Assembly (NCBI GenBank): GCA_951813535.1
Contig: OX638345.1
Location: 1,129,029 to 1,193,028, forward strand
Direction of reading: 5' to 3'
Source: an uncultured Dehalococcoidia bacterium
GTDB taxonomy: Bacteria; Chloroflexota; Dehalococcoidia; Lucifugimonadales; UBA3495
DNA: 64,000 bases
Translations under genes and position numbers: made by a program
Notes under the pieces: generated by a model
Told to the model about the DNA's origin: nothing
The model's input: the letters and a program-made list of their open reading frames with translations, nothing else
Databases searched by the model: none
Shown here: piece by piece, positions 16,037 to 23,602 of the stretch
Numbering within the stretch: position 1 is the stretch's first letter
Layout: each line of letters opens with the position of its first letter

Positions 16037-17425
16037 TCAGCCGGTGGCTGGATACACGACGGTATCGGGACGATACACCGCCCACGAGAACCAGAGTTGA
16101 CCGATGCGGCCCGGCACCGGGGTCAAATTTGCGCCCTCCAGCGGCCCGCTGACGGCGCGCCCGAATATATCCCACTGGCTGCCGGTCTGCGCGTCCACGA
16201 TGCGGCCGTCCGGGTCCACCGCGAAGGTCAGCGTGTTGTCATCGGGGCCCTGCGGAGAAAATATCCCGGCGGTGCCTACGTCCCGTCCCCTGGCTATCGA
16301 TCCGGAATCCAGCGCGGACGCGGTTCCCGGCGCCCAGAACACCACAATGTCCTCGCCGGCCACGGATGTGGCGACCACGCGTTCCTCGGCCAGCGTGGTG
16401 AAGGATACTGCCCACGCCTCGTTGCCGCGCTCCACGGCCACGACCCGCTCGACAGCCGGCAGCCGGGGATCTTTCTCGCCCCTGAACAGGAACGGATCGC
16501 TCCCGGGCCTATCGTAGCCGGCGTATGGGTTCTCTCCGTATGCGCGGCGCGAGTCAGGCCGTGACAGTACCCGTCCGTCGGGGTGCGCCGCCTTGTAGTC
16601 GGCCCACGACACGATGGACAGGTAAAGCTGCTCCAGTTTGCGGCCGGCGAAGTGCCCGATGACTCCCTCGCCGCCCACTTCCTGCCACCACGTCTCGGTT
16701 TGGCGGTCGTACATCAGCAGGTTGCTGTTGCGCAGTGCGCCGGTGGTCCCGAAGTCGAGGAGCCTTCCGTCAACCGTCCGCCTGTACACGAAGGCGGTAT
16801 TGCAAAGCGGTCAAAACGTGATGACCACCGGTTCCCCGCCGACGGTGTCGTTGACCAGTTCGTGCCAGACCATCACCTGGACCGGATAGGCGCGAACGTC
16901 GCCGTTGAGGTCGACAACCTGCACGGGCTCAAGATCGTCGAGCCAGAAGTCAGCATCCTCAATCGACTCGAACTGCGGGTCGTCGATTGACGGGATACCG
17001 TCCTTGGGCGGCCCGCCGGTCATGATCTCGTCGAAGGAGATTGTCGTCCGCGTGAAGTCCGTGTCCCAGGTCGCTCGAAGGAGACGCTGGTAGCGCGTGC
17101 GTGCTTCTTCGGCTTCGTCTTCGGTGATTGTCTGGACGCGGACCTCGGTAGAGACGGGGAGAGAAGTGGCCGCCGGCAGCGCGGTGGCTGGCGATGCCAG
17201 GGCGGCGGTGGGCAGCGGCGTGGCGGCATCGGCCAATGACGCGGTGGGCAGGTGCGCGGCCGGCTCCAGGGTTGGGAACGCCGCGGTTGTGGGAGCGAGC
17301 GGAGCCGCCCATGGCTCACTGCTGGAGGTATCTTCCGAAGGAGCGCAGGACGCAGCCGTCAGTACCATCAGAAATATGCCGGCCAACGTGAACAGTTGGC
17401 CGGCATATTTCGTTGTCCGTGCCAT
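16037..17425 (-). CDS. DUF3179 lipoprotein, predicted selenoprotein (in-frame TGA at codon 205)
   Basis: A 462-aa product is predicted if TGA at 16813-16811 is read as selenocysteine. Residues 1-27 form a lipoprotein-like signal ending in AASC (Cys27). A Pro/Thr/Ala-rich linker follows to about 105, then a complete DUF3179 domain: VQVMVWHELVNDTVGGEPVV then ITF-[TGA]-PLCNTAFVYRRTVDG and DFGTTGALRNSNLLMYDRQT, ending in LWFSWAVYRPDTVVY. Other DUF3179 proteins have F-C-P-L-C-N here, so TGA replaces the first Cys of CxxC. A hairpin lies downstream (16778-16797). It begins 20 bases after the ABC permease stop without a clear ribosome site, so translational coupling is possible. The gene ends with a normal TGA. 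The biochemical role of DUF3179 is unknown. Confidence 0.88.
16778..16797 (-). promoter_or_regulatory. candidate bacterial SECIS hairpin of the DUF3179 gene
   Basis: In the mRNA the stem CCGCCU/AGGCGG (6 perfect pairs) encloses the 8-base loop UCGUGUAC. The stem begins 13 bases after the UGA and the loop about 20 bases after it, within the accepted bacterial SECIS window. The loop contains the GU typical of SelB-binding loops. Confidence 0.6.
17372..17410 (-). repeat. perfect 16-bp hairpin inside the start of the DUF3179 gene
   Basis: Arms 17372-17387 and 17395-17410 are exact inverted complements with a 7-base loop. The hairpin lies 36 bases after the permease stop and encodes residues 6-18 of the DUF3179 signal peptide. 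A short T-rich stretch follows the 3' arm on the minus strand. It could be the ABC operon terminator, an attenuator, or a translation-blocking structure. Confidence 0.7.
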
Positions 17426-17445
17426 GTGGACGAAAACAGTCAAGG

Positions 17446-18375
17446 TTAGCGTCCGCGCAGTCGCGGGTCCAGAACATCGCGAAGGGCGTCGCCCAGGATG
17501 TTGAAGCCCATCACAACCGCGAAAATCGCCACGCCCGGGAAGATGCCGACCCAGGGAGCGGTCAGCACGTGTTCCTGGGCGGCTCGCGTGAGCATTCCGC
17601 CCCAACTGGGCTGGTCAGGGGGCGCGCCGACTCCAAGGAAGGACAAAGACGCTTCGATGATGATGGCGAAGCCTAGGTAATAGGTGGCCAACACCAGGTA
17701 GATCGCAAAACAGTTCGGGATGATGTGCCGGAACACAATGCGCCACGGCGGCGCCCCGATGGCGGTGGCGGCGGTGACGTAGTCCAGCTCTTTGAGCGAC
17801 AGCACCTGTGATCTCACCGTCCGTATTACGGGGGCGATCATGCCGATGACGATCGCCAGGATGACATTGTTCAGTGACGAACCGAGCACCGCGACGATTG
17901 CCAGCGCGATTATCAGTCCGGGCAAGGCCATGAGCGCGTCAACGACGCGCTGGGCCGCCATGTCGATGATCCCGCCGGCATAAGCCAGGGCCACTCCGAT
18001 GATGAAACTGGCGGTGATCCCGATGAGGACGCTGCCGAGGCCGACGTACAGGCTGATGCGCGCGCCATAGATCAATCTGCTGAGAACGTCGCGTCCCACG
18101 TGGTCGGTGCCCAGCAGGAATTGGGAATTGGGCGGGATGTAAACGGTGGAACCGCCCTCGTGACGGTCGGGTAGTTCCCGAGCGCCATAGGGAGCAAGCA
18201 CCGGCGCCATCAAGGCTACGATCACCAGCACCAGCACCAGGAGGCCGCCGATGGCTCCCAGTGGTTTGCGACGCGTAAAGCGTTTGACTTCCCGGATGCC
18301 GGTTGCGGCCGGCTGGAACATCCCCGCTCTCGGCGGGACGGCTACCTCGGCGCGCTGATTGGTTTGATTCGCCAT
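17446..18375 (-). CDS. peptide/nickel-type ABC transporter permease (DppC/OppC family), operon 1
   Basis: About 309 aa inner-membrane subunit. The N-terminal cytoplasmic tail leads into TM1 (PLGAIGGLLVLVLVIVALMAP). The OppC signature FLLGTDHVGRDVLSRLIYGARISL is present, then the BPD permease domain with a binding loop around DYVTAATAIGAPPWRIVFRHI and a C-terminal SFLGVGAPPDQPSWGGML. It is the third gene of SBP-permease-permease, 64 bases after the DppB gene. I chose ATG 18375 over GTG 18387 because GAGGAG lies upstream. No ATP-binding subunit gene is near, so a shared ATPase elsewhere is required. Confidence 0.93.
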   Translation of the reverse strand: MANQTNQRAEVAVPPRAGMFQPAATGIREVKRFTRRKPLGAIGGLLVLVLVIVALMAPVLAPYGARELPDRHEGGSTVYIPPNSQFLLGTDHVGRDVLSRLIYGARISLYVGLGSVLIGITASFIIGVALAYAGGIIDMAAQRVVDALMALPGLIIALAIVAVLGSSLNNVILAIVIGMIAPVIRTVRSQVLSLKELDYVTAATAIGAPPWRIVFRHIIPNCFAIYLVLATYYLGFAIIIEASLSFLGVGAPPDQPSWGGMLTRAAQEHVLTAPWVGIFPGVAIFAVVMGFNILGDALRDVLDPRLRGR

Positions 18376-18439
18376 GAGTACGAACACTCCTCACGGAACA
18401 CTGGCCAGCGAGCGCAGGATGTTCCGATACACCCGCAAC

Positions 18440-19402
18440 CTACGAGTATCTGATCCTGGGATCCAGTATTCCATAAAGGATGTCGACGACCAGGTTCAAC
18501 AACAGCACCACGGCGGCAGCAAGCAGGACAACACCCTGCACCACGACAAAGTCGCGGTGGATGATGGCGTCGATCAGGTACCGGCCCACACCGGGTATCA
18601 CGAAGACGGATTCGATGATAATGGTGCCGCCCAGCAGCCGGCCGAACTGATAACCGGACACGGTGATGACCGGCAGCAGGGCGTTTTTCAACGCGTGCCG
18701 CCCCACCACCATCCACTCGTTCAGGCCCTTGGACCGGGCGGTTCTCATGTAGTCTTCCCGCATCACTTCCAACATGGCGGAACGGGCCACCCTGGCCGTG
18801 AACGCCATGTCATGGAAGGCGAGGACCAGGGCCGGGAAGATCAATTGCTGCAGGTTGGTGAACGGATCACCCCATAATGTGGCATAGCCCAACGGAGGCA
18901 ACCAACCGGCGAAATAGGTCAATCCATAGATCACCAGTATTCCCAGCCAGAAGGTCGGCAAAGCGATGCCGACCAGGGCCAGAAGCCGGCTGATGTGGTC
19001 CAGGAATGAATCCTGCTTGACCGCGGACAGCACTCCCAAGGGCACGGCGGCGATGAATGCCAGCACAATAGCCAGCATCGCCAGTTCAAGGGTTATGAAA
19101 AACCGGTCTTTCAGGTCATCCAGGATCGGCGTTCCATACCATACTGAATCGCCGAAGTCGCCCTGGAGAATTTTCCAAAGCCAATCGCCATACTGGATGT
19201 ACACCGGGCGGTCAAGGCCCAGTTCTTTCTGAACGCGCTTGATGTCCTCTTCTGTGACCTTGCCGCCGTCACCCTCTTCCCCCGTCAGGATCATCATGGC
19301 AGCGTCCCCTGGCACGATCCAGAAGAGGCCAAACACCAGGATTGTGGTGAGCAGGATAGTGGGTATGAACAGCAGGCCCCTACGGGCTATGTATGCGTAC
19401 AC
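18440..19402 (-). CDS. peptide/nickel-type ABC transporter permease (DppB/OppB family), operon 1
   Basis: 320 aa. TM1 is at the extreme N-terminus (RRGLLFIPTILLTTILVFGL), followed by an extracytoplasmic segment containing the family signature LGLDRPVYIQYGDWLWKILQ and GDFGDSVW. The permease domain has SRLLALVGIALPTFWLGI and the loop YMRTARSKGLNEWMVVGRHA. The C-terminal end DILYGILDPRIRYS is the standard DppB ending. It pairs with the DppC protein to form the channel. It is 85 bases after the binding-protein gene and very similar in plan to 22573-23541. Confidence 0.94.
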   Translation of the reverse strand: MYAYIARRGLLFIPTILLTTILVFGLFWIVPGDAAMMILTGEEGDGGKVTEEDIKRVQKELGLDRPVYIQYGDWLWKILQGDFGDSVWYGTPILDDLKDRFFITLELAMLAIVLAFIAAVPLGVLSAVKQDSFLDHISRLLALVGIALPTFWLGILVIYGLTYFAGWLPPLGYATLWGDPFTNLQQLIFPALVLAFHDMAFTARVARSAMLEVMREDYMRTARSKGLNEWMVVGRHALKNALLPVITVSGYQFGRLLGGTIIIESVFVIPGVGRYLIDAIIHRDFVVVQGVVLLAAAVVLLLNLVVDILYGILDPRIRYS

Positions 19403-19487
19403 CTTCCACCTTCAGTCTGTGAGGCACCGACCGCAAAAGTTTTGAGCGATGCGTCCCAAGTGAAATGGACGCATCGCTCATTGAACT

Positions 19488-21338
19488 CTAGGGTTGATAA
19501 CCCGTTTCGGTGGGTTGCTCACGGTCCGGATCGAACCAGACGTGGTCCCATTTGTGAATCTGCTGGACGGTGGGCGGCAGGTGGAAGTTCCGGATGCGAT
19601 AATCCAGCGCGCCGCCGGCTCCACCCCAGAAATACACCACGAGGTGACTGCTACCGGTGTGCAGGATGCTGGCGATTTCTTCCAGGTGGCCCTGCCGGAC
19701 ACGCTGGTCGATCGCCCGGTTTTGAAGGTCGATCAACTCATCGACCCGGTCGTCCTGCCAGTTTTGCGGATTGCGCAGAACATCCTGCAGGTAGAACTGA
19801 TTGAGAATGTCCGCCGGGTCGGTCAGGATGATGCCAGTGCCGACGGTGGAGATTTCGTGCGTCCCGTCCCGCATCACAGCGTAGGTGGTGGCCAGGTCGT
19901 TGGGTACGATTTCGATGTCGATACCAATGTCTCGCCGCAGCTGCTCTCCGGCGACTTCAGCCGCCGGCAGAGTGGGGATGGCGTTCCGAGTGTTCATCTT
20001 GACCGAAAGACCATCGGGGTAGCCGGCTTCGGCGAGCAACTGCTTGGCTTCTGCGATCGCGGCGGTACGGTCTTCGGCGAACGCGGGGTTGTTGGCGCGC
20101 AGATCGGCCAGATCCTCGACCACCCCTGGTGAGAAGAAAGTGCCGGGTTGACCGAACCCCCTGACCGCGCGCTCGATGCCCAGATCGCGGTCCAGACCCA
20201 GGTAGAACGCCCGCCGTACCCTCTCGTCGTCGAACGGGGGTTTGGCGTTATTGAGGAAGTACGCCTCGAAACCGGCGCTGGGAAGGATCAGGGCACGCAC
20301 CTGGCCGTCGGTTTCCTCCTCCAGTACCGCCATTGCTTCGGGTCGGTTCACGCCGGTAAAGGGATTGAAGGTTCCCAGTACCTGGCCGGCCTGCAGAGCG
20401 GCAATACGGCGGGCGGTATCCGGGATGAGGTGCACGATGATGCCATCAAAGAACGGGCGACCTTCCTTGAAATACGTGGTATTTCGCTCAAAGGTGTAGC
20501 TTACGTCCTTCTGCCAGCCGCCCAGGAGCCAGGGTCCGGAACCGATCAGGTTTTCCGGCTGGTTGGCTTCCTCCTGCGTCAGATCCTCGGCGATGTGTTT
20601 CGGGTACATCTTCATGTAGTCCGATGCGAGGTTCGGCATGAAGGTGGGCGCCTGGTACTTCAGGGGCACGCGCACGGTCTGGGTGTCAATTACCTCGGCG
20701 GTCTGATGCTCATAGAACGCACGGAGGAAACCGGTGCGCGCCCGCTGGGCTCCCGGCAAGGTGATGCGGTCCAGGCTGAAGACCACGTCTTCCGCCGTGA
20801 CCGGCGCGCCGTCCGACCAGGTGGCGTCCTTCAGGTGAAAGACGTACTCGGTGCCGTCGTCGCTCACTTCCCACGTCGAGGCCAGGTCGCCGATGATTTC
20901 GCTGGGCTTGACGGGGTTATATTCGACCAGCTGATTGAACCGTGGGCTTGAGGGCATCAGCGTGGTGTTGAGGGAGCCCCCGTAATGGACGTCCCAGAAC
21001 CCCGGGTTGCTGTTGCCAACCATGGGGAACGTGCCCCGGTAATGCTTGCCTTCGCCTTCCTGCCACCAGTCCGGGCGTTCGTCTATGGATACCGGTGTCG
21101 GCACCGGTATAGCGGTGGGCGTCGCGTCGAGAACCCGCGTCGGCATGGGCGTGAACGTGGGTGTAGGGGCTGCCTCGGCAGAGCTACCGGACGCCGCCGG
21201 TTGGGACTGCTGAGCCTGGCTTGGCGCGGTGCTGGGCTCGGGGGTAGTGGTTCCGCCACAGGCCAGCCCGACTACCAACAGGGCTGCGCAGCTCACAAGC
21301 AACAACCATTGGGGTCTCCCGATTCGTCGGAACTTCAT
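19488..21338 (-). CDS. peptide-type ABC transporter substrate-binding lipoprotein (SBP family 5), operon 1
   Basis: 616 aa. A lipoprotein signal ends in GLAC (Cys27), then a Ser/Gln/Pro/Thr-rich linker to about 90 and an SBP_bac_5 domain: WEVSDDGTEYVFHLKDATWS, SDGAPVTAEDVVFSLDRIT and the later RRAFYLGLDRDLGIERAV. It binds peptides or related ligands outside the membrane for the two permeases downstream. GGGAGGG before ATG 21338 decides the start over an ATG 21 bases upstream. It is strongly similar along its length to 23603-25516 (for example PGFWDVHYG, PRFNQLVEYNPV and NLASDYMKMYP), so the two operons are duplicates. The promoter is at 21439-21467. Confidence 0.94.
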   Translation of the reverse strand: MKFRRIGRPQWLLLVSCAALLVVGLACGGTTTPEPSTAPSQAQQSQPAASGSSAEAAPTPTFTPMPTRVLDATPTAIPVPTPVSIDERPDWWQEGEGKHYRGTFPMVGNSNPGFWDVHYGGSLNTTLMPSSPRFNQLVEYNPVKPSEIIGDLASTWEVSDDGTEYVFHLKDATWSDGAPVTAEDVVFSLDRITLPGAQRARTGFLRAFYEHQTAEVIDTQTVRVPLKYQAPTFMPNLASDYMKMYPKHIAEDLTQEEANQPENLIGSGPWLLGGWQKDVSYTFERNTTYFKEGRPFFDGIIVHLIPDTARRIAALQAGQVLGTFNPFTGVNRPEAMAVLEEETDGQVRALILPSAGFEAYFLNNAKPPFDDERVRRAFYLGLDRDLGIERAVRGFGQPGTFFSPGVVEDLADLRANNPAFAEDRTAAIAEAKQLLAEAGYPDGLSVKMNTRNAIPTLPAAEVAGEQLRRDIGIDIEIVPNDLATTYAVMRDGTHEISTVGTGIILTDPADILNQFYLQDVLRNPQNWQDDRVDELIDLQNRAIDQRVRQGHLEEIASILHTGSSHLVVYFWGGAGGALDYRIRNFHLPPTVQQIHKWDHVWFDPDREQPTETGYQP

Positions 21339-21438
21339 TGGCGAACCCTCCCGTTTCACATCATTTGAACGCAGGTGAACGGACGACCGTCAGCCGTCCT
21401 GACGATGCTGGCCGCGCTGGGGTGGCCAGTGTGGGGGG

Positions 21439-21467
21439 ATGCTACTCACAAGGTTGCCGCTTGTCAA
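21439..21467 (-). promoter_or_regulatory. sigma70-type promoter of ABC operon 1
   Basis: On the minus strand, consensus TTGACA (21467-21462), a 17-base spacer and TAGCAT (21444-21439). The start codon is about 100 bases downstream. Confidence 0.7.
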
Positions 21468-21558
21468 TTGGTTATTGTCCATATCTTGGCGGCGCAAACA
21501 GCGGTGGCGAGGGCTCCTTAATCGGCCACATCATCGTATCGATGAGCGACCAAGAAAT

Positions 21559-21591
21559 GCCGCCCGGACGCAAGATAAGCGTCCGGGCGGC
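21559..21591 (-). terminator. terminator of ABC operon 2
   Basis: A perfect 13-bp stem (gccgcccggacgc / gcgtccgggcggc) with a 7-base loop lies 44 bases after the last gene of operon 2, just upstream of the operon 1 promoter. No long T-run follows. Confidence 0.7.
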
Positions 21592-21634
21592 TGACTGTAG
21601 GCGTTGACGAAATTGTGGAATGTTCAGCGTGCGA

Positions 21635-22546
21635 CTACCGCCCGCGCAGCCTCGGGTCGAGCACATCGCGCAGGGCGTCGCCCAGGACGTTGAAGGCCAG
21701 CACGGCGATGAAGATGAAGATGCCGGGGAACACCAGCAGCCAGATGCCCGTCTCCGGCGCTTCCCGGCTGGCCACGGTCAGGATGCCGCCCCAGCTGGGT
21801 TCGTCGGGAGGAGCGCCCACGCCGAGGAAGCTCAGCGACGCCTCGATGATGATGGCGAACCCAAGGTAGTAGGTCGCCATGATGATGTAGATGGCGAGGC
21901 AGTTGGGCATGATGTGCCGGAACACAATGCGCTGGGGACGCGCGCCGATGGCTCGTGCGGCGGTCACGTAGTCCATTTCCTTGAGCGTGAGCACCTGGGA
22001 ACGGACGGTGCGAATCACGGGGGCGAGCATACCGATGACGATGGCCAGGATGACGTTGTTCAGAGAGGAGCCTAGGACCGCCATGATGGACAGGGCCAGG
22101 ATCAGGCCGGGTATGGACATCAGGGCATCCACCACCCGCTGGAAAGCGAGGTCAACGAAGCCGCCCGCGTAGGTGCTGGTGATGCCCAGCACGAAGCCCG
22201 CGGTTATCCCGATCAGGACGCTGCCCAGGCCGACATACAGGGATATCCAGGTGCCGTACAGGACGCGCGACAGAATGTCCCTTCCGATGACGTCCGTCCC
22301 CATGGGGTATTCCGGGCTGGGAGCGAGGAATATGTCGCCGACGGAGGCGTATGGGTCCGGGACCGGCAGGATGGCCAACCGGGATGCAATGGCGACAAAA
22401 ATGAGGATGAGGGCGGTGGCGCCGCCGACCGCGCCGAGGGGTTTCCGGCGAACGAGGTCCACGGTGGACCGGTACGCAGCGGGGATACCCAACAACGCAT
22501 TGCGAACCTGGGAGCCGCCCTCTGCGGTGATGTCGCGAGTAGCCAT
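21635..22546 (-). CDS. peptide/nickel-type ABC transporter permease (DppC/OppC family), operon 2
   Basis: 303 aa. It has the same plan as 17446-18375: TM1 in GAVGGATALILIFVAIASRL, the signature YPMGTDVIGRDILSRVLYGT, the permease loop DYVTAARAIGARPQRIVFRH and the ending DALRDVLDPRLRGR, identical to the operon 1 copy. It forms the transmembrane channel with the DppB protein encoded 26 bases upstream. The long stretches of identity with the operon 1 permease (for example LGSSLNNVILAIVIGM) indicate recent duplication. No ATPase gene follows; the operon ends at the hairpin 21559-21591. Confidence 0.94.
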   Translation of the reverse strand: MATRDITAEGGSQVRNALLGIPAAYRSTVDLVRRKPLGAVGGATALILIFVAIASRLAILPVPDPYASVGDIFLAPSPEYPMGTDVIGRDILSRVLYGTWISLYVGLGSVLIGITAGFVLGITSTYAGGFVDLAFQRVVDALMSIPGLILALSIMAVLGSSLNNVILAIVIGMLAPVIRTVRSQVLTLKEMDYVTAARAIGARPQRIVFRHIMPNCLAIYIIMATYYLGFAIIIEASLSFLGVGAPPDEPSWGGILTVASREAPETGIWLLVFPGIFIFIAVLAFNVLGDALRDVLDPRLRGR

Positions 22547-22572
22547 GGTCTGCTCCGTTGATATGCGGTGCG

Positions 22573-23541
22573 CTACTGATAGCGGATTCTCGGGTCGAGC
22601 ACTCCGTAGATAAGGTCGATAACCAGGTTCAGGAACATGACCACCGCCGCCACCAGCACCACGACCGCCTGGATCACTACGAAATCACGGTGGATGATTG
22701 CGTCGATCAGCATGTTCCCGATGCCGGGGACGAGGAAGATCACCTCGACGATCACGACGCCGCCCAAGAGCCGGCCGAACTGGTAACCTGACACCGTGAT
22801 GATGGGCAACAGGGCGTTTTTCAGGGCGTGTCGACCGATTACGCCCATCTCCGTGAGTCCTTTGGCCCGAGCCGTGCGGACGTAGTCGTCCCGCATCGTT
22901 TCCAGCATGGACGAGCGGGTGACCCGTGCGGTGAACGCAAGATCATGGAACGCGATGGCCAGCGCCGGGAAAATCATCTGCTGCAGGTTCGTTAGCGGCT
23001 GCTCCCACAGGTTGGCGTAGTCCAGCGGCGGCAGCCAGTCGAATACGTAGGCCAGCACGTACGTTACGACGATCGCGATGAGGAAGGTCGGCATGGCGAT
23101 GCCCAGGAGGGCAAACAGCCGGCTCATGTAGTCCAGTTTGGTGTCCTGCTTGACCGCGGATACGATACCTAGCGGAACCGCGACGATGAAGGCCAGCCCC
23201 ATGCCCATCACCGCCAGTTGCACGGTGGTGATGAACCGTCCTCCAAGCTCGTCGATCACCGGAGTCTGGTACCAGAGCGACTCGCCCAGGTCGCCGCGGA
23301 GCATGTCCCACAGCCAGTCGCCGTACTGGATGTGGACAGGCCGGTCCAGTCCCAGCTTGGCGCGCAGCCGTTCGACGTCCTCCAGGCTGACCCGCCCGCC
23401 CTCATTCGGGTCGTTACCCGTGAGGATGAGCATGGCCGTGTCGCCGGGCACGATCCACATCAGCAGGAAGATGATGATGGTCACTATGAGGATGGTGGGT
23501 ATGAAGAGGAGCAGCCTCCTCACGATATAAGTGGTCATCAT
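22573..23541 (-). CDS. peptide/nickel-type ABC transporter permease (DppB/OppB family), operon 2
   Basis: 322 aa. N-terminal TM (RRLLLFIPTILIVTIIIFLL), then LGLDRPVHIQYGDWLWDMLR and GDLGESLWYQTPVID, then the permease domain (SRLFALLGIAMPTFLIAI; DYVRTARAKGLTEMGVIGRH) and the ending DLIYGVLDPRIRYQ. It is colinear with 18440-19402 throughout. It lies 61 bases downstream of the binding-protein gene and 26 bases upstream of the DppC gene, so it is the middle gene of the operon. Confidence 0.94.
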   Translation of the reverse strand: MMTTYIVRRLLLFIPTILIVTIIIFLLMWIVPGDTAMLILTGNDPNEGGRVSLEDVERLRAKLGLDRPVHIQYGDWLWDMLRGDLGESLWYQTPVIDELGGRFITTVQLAVMGMGLAFIVAVPLGIVSAVKQDTKLDYMSRLFALLGIAMPTFLIAIVVTYVLAYVFDWLPPLDYANLWEQPLTNLQQMIFPALAIAFHDLAFTARVTRSSMLETMRDDYVRTARAKGLTEMGVIGRHALKNALLPIITVSGYQFGRLLGGVVIVEVIFLVPGIGNMLIDAIIHRDFVVIQAVVVLVAAVVMFLNLVIDLIYGVLDPRIRYQ

Positions 23542-23602
23542 TCCTCCCGGGATCGGGCCTGGCGAACGTCGAAATCGTCTCTAGACATCGAGGCGCACGA
23601 GC

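Noticed and set aside
16037-17425. Genome-wide reassignment of TGA instead of selenocysteine
   Set aside because: secA, the EEP gene and others end in TGA at the expected family C-terminus, so TGA is a stop in general.
16811-17605. Starting the DUF3179 protein at 17605
   Set aside because: The upstream part is antisense-like Arg-rich sequence overlapping the permease gene. A proper lipoprotein signal begins at 17425.
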